Part shown: piece after piece, positions 5,839 to 10,986 of the stretch
Numbering within the stretch: the first letter of the stretch is position 1
Layout: the number at the start of each line of letters is the position of its first letter
From: JBNKHH01 sp050290245
GTDB taxonomy: Bacteria > Pseudomonadota > Alphaproteobacteria > Rhodobacterales > Rhodobacteraceae
Assembly: GCA_050290245.1 (NCBI GenBank)
Contig: JBNKHH010000069.1
Span: 1 to 10,986, forward strand
DNA: 10,986 bases
Direction of reading: 5' to 3'
Position numbers and translations under genes: made by a program
Notes under the pieces: generated by a model
Told to the model about the DNA's origin: nothing
The model's input: the letters and a program-made list of their open reading frames with translations, nothing else
Database searches by the model: none

Positions 5839-6447
5839 ATGGAGAAGTTCGACACTCTCACGGGCATCGCCGCCCCCATGCCGTTGGTCAACATCGACAC
5901 GGATATGATTATTCCCAAGCAGTTCCTGAAGACGATCAAACGGACTGGCCTGGGCGTGAACCTGTTCGACGAGATGCGTTATGATCGCGACGGCAACGAG
6001 ATCGAGGATTTCGTTCTGAACAAGCCCGCCTATCGCGAGGCCAAGATTCTGGTCGCCGGCGACAACTTTGGCTGCGGGTCAAGCCGCGAGCACGCCCCAT
6101 GGGCCTTGCTGGACTTTGGCATCCGCTGCGTGATCTCGACCAGCTTTGCCGACATCTTCTACAACAACTGCTTCAAGAATGGCATCCTGCCGGTCAAGCT
6201 GCCGAAGGAAGATGTCGACAAGCTCATGGACGACGCCGAGCGCGGCGCGAACGCGACCATCACGGTGAACCTGGAAGACCAGACCATCACGGGTCCCGAC
6301 GGTGGCACTGTTCATTTCGACATCGACCCGTTCAAAAAGCACTGCTTGCTGAACGGCCTGGACGACATCGGCCTGACGCTTGAGAGCGCAGCCGCGTCGA
6401 TCGAAGCTTTCGAGGCAAAAGCCGGCGCCGAGCGGCCTTGGGTCTGA
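5839..6447 (+). CDS. leuD: 3-isopropylmalate dehydratase small subunit
   Basis: The 202-residue product is the small (swivel-domain) subunit of isopropylmalate isomerase and works in complex with LeuC. Typical motifs are NIDTDMIIPKQFL at 18-30 and the family hallmark FGCGSSREHAPWAL at 77-90, followed by ISTSFADIFYNNCFKNGILP. Its length matches bacterial LeuD (about 200). ATG 5839 is preceded by AAGGA (5826-5830) at 8 nt. An earlier in-frame ATG at 5782 only adds a basic, non-conserved tail just after the terminator. The gene is separated from leuC by 1.1 kb, the secreted-protein gene and its terminator. Co-expression with leuC must therefore come from a separate promoter or read-through. I could not pick a convincing promoter in the 68 bp between terminator and start. 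Confidence 0.98.
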   Translation: MEKFDTLTGIAAPMPLVNIDTDMIIPKQFLKTIKRTGLGVNLFDEMRYDRDGNEIEDFVLNKPAYREAKILVAGDNFGCGSSREHAPWALLDFGIRCVISTSFADIFYNNCFKNGILPVKLPKEDVDKLMDDAERGANATITVNLEDQTITGPDGGTVHFDIDPFKKHCLLNGLDDIGLTLESAAASIEAFEAKAGAERPWV

Positions 6448-6471
6448 CCCGATAGAAGCATACAAGATGTT

Positions 6472-6499
6472 GGGCCGTCCCGTAGGGGCGGCCCTTTTT
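6472..6499 (+). terminator. Rho-independent terminator after leuD
   Basis: GGGCCGTCCC, loop GTA, GGGGCGGCCC (10-bp stem with one G-T wobble) and then five T. It begins 24 bp after the leuD stop and makes leuD the last gene of its transcript. Confidence 0.93.
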
Positions 6500-6622
6500 C
6501 GTTGCGAATTGATGCAATGTCGCACCATTCCGACCATGAAATTGCCCAGAAATTCATTCAGTTTTCACGAGTTATTGCTGTGATGGCCGCAACAAGGCAA
6601 AAATGGGGCAAGAATATGGCAG

Positions 6623-6640
6623 ACCGTCCAAACAGACGGT
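6623..6640. repeat. Inverted repeat upstream of membrane-protein gene
   Basis: ACCGTC (6623-6628) and GACGGT (6635-6640) form a 6-bp stem with a 6-nt centre, followed by TTAATACC. It lies about 60 bp before the GTG start of the membrane-protein gene, within the expected promoter area (6500-6701), and may be an operator. CCGGAC also appears twice in close succession just downstream. Confidence 0.3.
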
Positions 6641-6701
6641 TAATACCGAATAAGTGGCGCGCCGGACCTGCCGGACAGCGTTATAACGTGAGGCAGAGAC
6701 A

Positions 6702-7541
6702 GTGATATCCCGTCTTTTCGGCGCGGCTGTTCGCGCGTTCCTTGTTGTGATGCTGATCGCGGCGCCGTCGCTGATCATGCCCGGCGTGACGAACGATGTC
6801 TCTCAGATCGTGACCCTTGTTGCCCTGTTCGGCGCTGCCCTGACGTTTTTTGAGTACGCTTCGACCTATCCCGGTATCATCGAGTTTCGCGATGCCCCGC
6901 CCTTTAACCGCATCCGGTTCGGATCGCTTTTGATCACCGTGCTGCTGTTGTCCTTTATGATCCGCGGCTCGCTTGACCCCGAGACCAGTATCGATCTGAT
7001 CGCGGAACTTGGCTCGGCCGTGGGCAGCGCGATCGACTTTCCCTATTCTCCGGTCCGGCTGGTGGTGTTGATGCTGCCGGCCGAGGCGTCAATCCAGCAT
7101 GTGCACCTTGTGCGCGACTGTGCCGGCATTTCTTACCTGATCTCGCTCTTGACGCTGGCCGTATTCATGGTCGTGCAGCGGGTGCGCCGCTGGCCGTTGC
7201 AACACGGCAGCTTCAACGTTTGGATCAACCTGCCTACCTTTGACCCGACCGCGGGCGGCGACGTGGTCGAACGACTGGAGCGCGACGCGCGTTTTAACAT
7301 TGCGTTAGGGTTCTTGCTGCCATTCCTGACACCGGCGGTCATCAAGTCGGCAACATCGCTCTTTGGCGCCGTATCACTTGACAGTCCGCAAACCTTGATC
7401 TGGACGGTGGCAGCTTGGGCATTTCTTCCTGCATCCTTGTTCATGCGCGGCATCGCCATGGGTCGGATCGCTGCGCTGATCACGGAAAAGCGCAAGATGT
7501 CTTCGGAAAAAGAGGTCAACGCCGGGCTCTTGCCGGTTTAA
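6702..7541 (+). CDS. Multi-pass membrane protein of unknown function in the leucine locus
   Basis: The 279-residue product has about six hydrophobic segments, near residues 8-28, 33-53, 72-88, 141-160, 199-223 and 231-251, so it is an inner-membrane protein. I do not recognise a named family. A periplasm- or cytosol-facing loop (about 89-140) carries a conserved-looking LVRDCAGISYL at the start of the fourth segment. A soluble loop (about 161-198) follows with NVWINLPTFDPTAGGD. The tail (TEKRKMSSEKEVNAGLLPV) is charged. The start is GTG 6702, supported by GAGG at 6690-6693, 8 nt upstream. Its last 127 bp overlap the only ordinary in-frame start of the next gene, an EEP-fold secreted protein. 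That close link suggests co-expression and possibly translational coupling. From memory, related genes sit here in other Roseobacter-group leucine loci; this is not checked. Confidence 0.85.
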   Translation: MISRLFGAAVRAFLVVMLIAAPSLIMPGVTNDVSQIVTLVALFGAALTFFEYASTYPGIIEFRDAPPFNRIRFGSLLITVLLLSFMIRGSLDPETSIDLIAELGSAVGSAIDFPYSPVRLVVLMLPAEASIQHVHLVRDCAGISYLISLLTLAVFMVVQRVRRWPLQHGSFNVWINLPTFDPTAGGDVVERLERDARFNIALGFLLPFLTPAVIKSATSLFGAVSLDSPQTLIWTVAAWAFLPASLFMRGIAMGRIAALITEKRKMSSEKEVNAGLLPV

Positions 7542-8623
7542 TCGCGCTTTTGCTGGGCGGTGTCCCAGCCTGCGCCGAGCAACTGCGCATCGCAACCTTT
7601 CACACCGAACTCAGCCGCGACGGACCTGGCCTCATGTTGCGCGATATCCTGTCCGACAAGGACGAGCAGGCGCGGGCGGTCGTCGCCGTAGTGCGGGCTT
7701 CTAGGGCGGACGTCATCCTTTTAGGCGGCATCGACTATGACCTTCATGGCGTCGCCCTGGACGCGCTGGCCGAGCGTGTCGGCGGCTATCCCCATCGTTT
7801 TTCAGCGCGACCGAACCGGGGGCTGCCGACGGGTATCGACCTTGACGGAGACGGCAAGATCGGCGGCGCAGGGGATGCCCACGGCTATGGCGCCTTCGCG
7901 GGCAAAAGCGGGCTGGCGATTCTGTCGCGGCTTCCGATCCAGACAGAAAACACCTACGATTTCAGCGCGATGGCCTGGCGCGACCTGCCCGGAAACATGG
8001 CGCCAGAGGGCACGCCGGAGGAGCTACGCCTATCGACTACGGCGCACTGGGATATTCCCATTGACGTGGGGAACGGCCAGTCTCTGCATCTTTTGGTCTG
8101 GCATGCGACACCGCCTGCCTTCGACGCACGCAACCCGGCGCGCAACCACGACGAGACAGCCCTGTGGTTACGGTATCTGGATGGAGATTTGCCGCGGGAA
8201 CCGCCCGAATCCTTCGTCATTCTAGGCGACGCCAATCTCGACCCCGTAGATGGCGACGGCATGGGGGCGGCGATCCATGCCCTCCTGGACCATCCCCGTG
8301 TCACCGATCCCCGCCCGGCCAGCGCAGGGGCGGCGCTGGCTACGGGCGGGGTCAACGACGGGCAACGGGGCGACCCGTCGCTGGATACGGCGGATTGGGA
8401 GGATACGCCGGGGCGGCCCGGAAACCTGCGGGTGGATTACGTGCTGCCCTCGTCCGACCTGACCGTACTGGACGCGGGCGTTTTGTGGCCCGTGCCCGGT
8501 ACGCTACTCAGCCGCGACGTCGAAACCGCCTCGCGCCACCGCCTCGTATGGGTCGACATCGGCATCCGACAGGGCGGTGGCAAAGGCGATCAGGGGGTCG
8601 GTGTCGCGGAAGTCGGGCAGTAG
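7415..8623 (+). CDS. Endonuclease/exonuclease/phosphatase (EEP)-fold secreted protein, start unresolved
   Basis: The frame encodes an EEP-superfamily domain (the fold of ExoIII, DNase I and sphingomyelinase). Numbering from TTG 7415: RIATFHTEL at 58-66, GLAILSRLPI at 166-175, LLVWHATPP at 226-234, VILGDANLDP at 268-277, NLRVDYVLP at 338-346, SRHRLVWVDI at 373-382. A Sec-like segment (RRALAGLIALLLGG, AxA site ACA at 52-54) indicates export. Several catalytic positions are changed: the metal-binding Glu expected in a QE motif reads GG (104-105), Asn of the first motif is His, and the Asp before the last His is missing. Nuclease activity is thus doubtful. DLDGDGKIG at 142-150 resembles a calcium-binding loop. 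No ATG or GTG lies near the signal peptide; TTG 7415 adds a 35-residue unlikely leader, and a one-base slip in A5 (7507-7511) would connect it to ATG 7497. The 3' end overlaps the opposite SDR gene. Confidence 0.82.
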   Translation: MGISSCILVHARHRHGSDRCADHGKAQDVFGKRGQRRALAGLIALLLGGVPACAEQLRIATFHTELSRDGPGLMLRDILSDKDEQARAVVAVVRASRADVILLGGIDYDLHGVALDALAERVGGYPHRFSARPNRGLPTGIDLDGDGKIGGAGDAHGYGAFAGKSGLAILSRLPIQTENTYDFSAMAWRDLPGNMAPEGTPEELRLSTTAHWDIPIDVGNGQSLHLLVWHATPPAFDARNPARNHDETALWLRYLDGDLPREPPESFVILGDANLDPVDGDGMGAAIHALLDHPRVTDPRPASAGAALATGGVNDGQRGDPSLDTADWEDTPGRPGNLRVDYVLPSSDLTVLDAGVLWPVPGTLLSRDVETASRHRLVWVDIGIRQGGGKGDQGVGVAEVGQ

Positions 8624-9418
8624 AGCGTCAAACCGGGCGCCATCCAGCCTATGCGGCATGGACCACAGATAGCGCATCTCGAGGAGCTTGCGCCCCATGG
8701 GCCAGAATGGGGCGGCCAGGAGAAGAGGCAACCACGACATGCGTTTCAGCGTCACCTCTCGACCGGTGGCGCGTTCGATGACGTCGACCATCTGGCGCAT
8801 GCTGAGGGAGTAGCCGGGGAAAAGCACCTCTTCGAAGGACTCCAGCATCTCGCGCCGTTCGGCCAGGCAGACGGCGGCGCGGGCCATGTCGGGCAGGAAA
8901 GCCCAGGCGTGGGGCACATCGAGGTCGCCGGGGGCGGTGACCTGGTTCTTGAACAGCTTGGCCGCGACGATCATGTCGAACCAGTTACCCGACGCCTCGG
9001 TGTCGATGAAGTCGCCTGCGCGCAGGATGACTGTGCGCACGCCCGCTTCTCGATAGGCGATTTCCATACTTCGGCGCACCCGGCCCAAGGGATTCGTAGC
9101 GCGGTGCGGGGTTTCGGCGGACAGGACCTCGGGAGAGCCCTTACCATAGACGTAGACGTTGCCGGGAATGATCACCGTGGCCCTGGAAGCACGGGCAGCG
9201 GCGATAACCTGTTCGGTCAGCCGGGGCACGTCACGCTCCCAATCGGCATATTTGGGATTCCAGCCATTTACGATGACATCGGCCCCCATGGCCGCAGTCG
9301 TGAGGTCATCGGCGGCGCGGTCGAACACACGCACACGCCAGCCCGCGTTCCAAAACGCTTCGGCAGCGTGGCGGCCGAAACGACCCGAAGCGCCAAGTAT
9401 CAAAACTGTACCGGACAT
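8504..9418 (-). CDS. NAD(P)-binding atypical SDR / epimerase-like protein
   Basis: The 304-residue product starts with the Rossmann motif GASGRFG (9-15), the GxxGxxG form of NAD(P)-dependent epimerases. Strand pattern and motifs such as ADVIVNGWNP, IIPGNVYVYG (83-92) and VILRAGDFI (130-138) fit the extended or atypical SDR group. Where extended SDRs have Tyr-x-x-x-Lys, this protein reads about LGRVR (111-115), so it may bind nucleotide and act as a reductase with other residues, or as a redox sensor. The substrate is unknown. ATG 9418 has a good AGGAG (9430-9426) 8 nt upstream. The gene is divergent from the LysR regulator with a 94-bp intergenic region, the classic arrangement for a LysR target. 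Its last 39 codons overlap the opposite-strand EEP gene. Confidence 0.85.
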   Translation of the reverse strand: MSGTVLILGASGRFGRHAAEAFWNAGWRVRVFDRAADDLTTAAMGADVIVNGWNPKYADWERDVPRLTEQVIAAARASRATVIIPGNVYVYGKGSPEVLSAETPHRATNPLGRVRRSMEIAYREAGVRTVILRAGDFIDTEASGNWFDMIVAAKLFKNQVTAPGDLDVPHAWAFLPDMARAAVCLAERREMLESFEEVLFPGYSLSMRQMVDVIERATGREVTLKRMSWLPLLLAAPFWPMGRKLLEMRYLWSMPHRLDGARFDALLPDFRDTDPLIAFATALSDADVDPYEAVARGGFDVAAE

Positions 9419-9470
9419 GAGATCACTCCTGATAGCTTGTATGATGTCGGTTTGTGCTATTCGGAAAGAT

Positions 9471-9514
9471 TTGGGAATTGCCGTATTTCGCAGGTATGAT
9501 ATTCATTATTGAAT
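9471..9514 (+). promoter_or_regulatory. Candidate LysR-gene promoter and overlapping palindrome
   Basis: TTGGGA (9471-9476) and TATGAT (9495-9500) with an 18-bp spacer could be the promoter of the lysR-type gene. Transcription would start near 9507, only about 6 nt before ATG 9513, and no Shine-Dalgarno sequence is present, so the mRNA may be nearly leaderless. ATTCA-TTAT-TGAAT (9501-9514) is a perfect 5+4+5 palindrome over the predicted start site and start codon, suited to autorepression. GTATGAT recurs at 9439-9445 and 9494-9500. Confidence 0.4.
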
Positions 9515-10409
9515 GGCAGCCTTGGAGAAACTTGACTGGTCGCTGGTGCAGGCCTTCCTTGCGGTGGCCGAGAGCGGATCGCTGTCAGCTGCGGCGACGC
9601 AACTTGGGCTGACACAACCGACCGTCGGGCGGCACATCCAGACTCTGGAACGGGACCTGCGGATTTCCTTGTTCAAACGGCAAGCGCGCGGCATGGCGCT
9701 GACCCCTCAAGGCGAGGCGTTGCTATTGCACGCAAAGGCCATGCACGAGGCAGCGGCGGCGCTGAGCCTGCATGCGGCGGGCAAGGCCGAGGACCTGAGC
9801 GGCACGGTCCGCATCACGGCAAGCGTCTTTGCTTCGCAACATTTTCTGCCGTCGATGATCGCCGAACTGCGCGAGGCGCTGCCCGAGGTGCAGATCGAGC
9901 TGGTTCCAAATGACGCCACCGACAACCTGTTGTTCGGCGAGGCGGATATTGCCGTCCGCATGTACCGCCCGACCCAGTTGGATATGGTCACGCGGCACCT
10001 GGGCGACGTCCAGCTCGCGATGTTCGCGGCCCACAATTACATCCAGCGGCGCGGACGCCCGCTCACACTGGCAGACGTGGTGACCCATGACATCGTCGGC
10101 TTTGACAAGGGCACCGACATCATCGACGAATTCGCGGCCGTTGGCATCAAGGTCGACCGGGACTTTTTCCCGGTACGTTGCGACAACCAAACCGTGGTCT
10201 GGGAACTGGTGCGCGCCGGTGCGGGCATCGGTTTCGCCCCGTTGTCGGTGGGCAACGCCGACCCGGCAGTCGAGCACATCCGCACCGATGTTTCGCTCCC
10301 TCGCCTTCCCGTCTGGTTGACGGCGCACGAGGCGGTGCGCCGTTCACCGCGCGTCGATGCGGTCTGGAGCCTGCTGGCGGAACGATTGGGCGCAGCCTGC
10401 GATGCTTGA
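9513..10409 (+). CDS. LysR-family transcriptional regulator
   Basis: The 298-residue protein has an N-terminal winged helix-turn-helix (about 8-67). The pattern is LVQAFLAVAESGSLSAAATQ then LGLTQPTVGRHIQTLERDL, with the recognition helix near 34-46, and the linker helix follows. The C-terminal effector domain (about 93-290) shows the typical GTVRITASVFASQHFLP start and later GFAPLSVGNADP. LysR regulators usually control a divergent neighbour and repress themselves, so the SDR gene is the likely target; leuB 59 bp downstream is a second possibility. The co-inducer is unknown. ATG 9513 lacks a Shine-Dalgarno sequence; TTG 9522 is an alternative start without better support. The length is typical (about 300). 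Confidence 0.95.
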   Translation: MAALEKLDWSLVQAFLAVAESGSLSAAATQLGLTQPTVGRHIQTLERDLRISLFKRQARGMALTPQGEALLLHAKAMHEAAAALSLHAAGKAEDLSGTVRITASVFASQHFLPSMIAELREALPEVQIELVPNDATDNLLFGEADIAVRMYRPTQLDMVTRHLGDVQLAMFAAHNYIQRRGRPLTLADVVTHDIVGFDKGTDIIDEFAAVGIKVDRDFFPVRCDNQTVVWELVRAGAGIGFAPLSVGNADPAVEHIRTDVSLPRLPVWLTAHEAVRRSPRVDAVWSLLAERLGAACDA

Positions 10410-10468
10410 CGGCCCGGAAGCGCCACGCTAGGCCCACGCCAACCCAATTTCTGGAAGGCGTCAAACAC

Positions 10469-10986
10469 ATGAGCAATCCCTCGCTTCTTATCCTGCCGGG
10501 CGACGGCATCGGTCCCGAAGTCATGACCGAGGTCCGTAAGATCATCGACTGGTTCGGTGCAAACCGCGGACTGAATTTCGATGTCAGCGAAGACCTGGTG
10601 GGCGGCGCGTCCTATGACGTGCATGGCACCCCCTTGACCGATGCGGCGATGGAGCACGCCCAGTCGGTGGACGCCGTTCTGCTGGGCGCCGTTGGTGGCC
10701 CAAAGTACGACGTTCTCGACTTTTCGGTGAAGCCCGAGCGTGGCCTTCTGCGCCTGCGCAAGGAGATGGACCTTTACGCCAACCTGCGCCCGGCCCAGTG
10801 CTTTGACGCGCTGGCCGAGTTCTCGTCGCTGAAGGCGGATGTCGTAGGCGGCCTCGACATCATGATCATTCGCGAGCTGACCTCGGGTGTCTATTTCGGT
10901 GAGCCGCGTGGCATCATCCAGGAAGGCAACGAGCGCGTCGGCATCAATACCCAGCGCTATACCGAAAGCGAAATCGCCCGCGTGGC
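10469..10986 (+). CDS. leuB: 3-isopropylmalate dehydrogenase, 3' end cut by window edge
   Basis: The first 172 residues are present and open to the edge. LeuB oxidises 3-isopropylmalate with NAD+ to the 2-keto acid that decarboxylates to 2-ketoisocaproate, the third step of the leucine branch. Visible marks are LILPGDGIGPEV at 7-18 (the nucleotide- and substrate-binding start of the family), LLGAVGGPKYD at 71-81, RGLLRLRKEMDLYANLRP at 91-108 with substrate-binding arginines near 95, 105-107 and 135, and RELTSGVYFGEPR at 135-147. About half of a usual 360-residue protein is visible. ATG 10469 is preceded by GGAAGG (10453-10458) at 10 nt. It follows the LysR gene by 59 bp on the same strand. 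Confidence 0.98.
   Translation, partial: MSNPSLLILPGDGIGPEVMTEVRKIIDWFGANRGLNFDVSEDLVGGASYDVHGTPLTDAAMEHAQSVDAVLLGAVGGPKYDVLDFSVKPERGLLRLRKEMDLYANLRPAQCFDALAEFSSLKADVVGGLDIMIIRELTSGVYFGEPRGIIQEGNERVGINTQRYTESEIARV

Noticed and set aside
6640..6654. CtrA-type site TTAA-N7-TTAA near TTAATACCGAATAAG
   Set aside because: The second half is TAAG, not TTAA, so the match is only half a site.
6502..6705. 67-residue ORF whose stop overlaps the GTG start of the membrane-protein gene (GTGA)
   Set aside because: No Shine-Dalgarno sequence, no recognisable domain, and it covers the promoter area after the leuD terminator. The 4-bp overlap could be chance.
8651..9499. 282-residue plus-strand ORF opposite the SDR gene
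   Set aside because: Composition artefact of a high-GC antisense strand; the minus strand has the Rossmann motif and a good ribosome binding site.

Overview
The window looks like chromosomal DNA from a Rhodobacterales (Roseobacter-type) alphaproteobacterium. The main reasons are high GC in most genes (about 60-67% on the lines I counted by hand), a leucine-biosynthesis locus holding leuC, leuD and leuB with the extra genes I associate with this group, and a surface protein ending in a VPLPA-type C-terminal sorting signal. The taxonomic call is an inference. No tRNA, rRNA, CRISPR array, insertion sequence or phage gene is visible.

Layout. 1-698 (minus) is a DsbA-like thiol oxidoreductase cut by the left edge. 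It is divergent from apt (766-1308, plus). A lower-GC stretch follows: a spacer with several consecutive inverted repeats, a small VOC-fold protein (1479-1847, plus), and a convergent spacer with further inverted repeats. A homocysteine S-methyltransferase-like gene is on the minus strand (2110-3063), divergent from the leucine locus.

The leucine locus runs from 3302 to the right edge: leuC (3302-4711), a secreted THxN/VPLPA-CTERM protein (4957-5724) with its own candidate promoter and a strong terminator, leuD (5839-6447) with its own terminator, a multi-pass membrane protein of unknown function (6702-7541), an endonuclease/exonuclease/phosphatase (EEP)-fold secreted protein (about 7415-8623), an atypical SDR/epimerase on the minus strand (8504-9418), a divergent LysR regulator (9513-10409), and leuB (10469 to the edge). 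LeuC and LeuD form isopropylmalate isomerase and LeuB oxidises its product, so the core pathway is present, but it is spread over about 7.7 kb and interrupted by genes unrelated to leucine.

Points most worth a second look: (1) paired 9-bp direct repeats exactly 42 bp apart around the candidate promoter of the VPLPA-CTERM gene; (2) the EEP-fold gene has no ordinary start codon near its signal peptide, yet one extra A in an A5 run would give it an ATG start and a clean signal peptide; (3) that gene overlaps the convergent SDR gene by 120 bp, including its conserved catalytic-type His; (4) several enzyme-fold proteins here (EEP, methyltransferase, VOC, SDR) lack residues their families normally need; (5) compact inverted-repeat clusters flank the low-GC VOC gene. 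I see no obvious new defence or mobile system.
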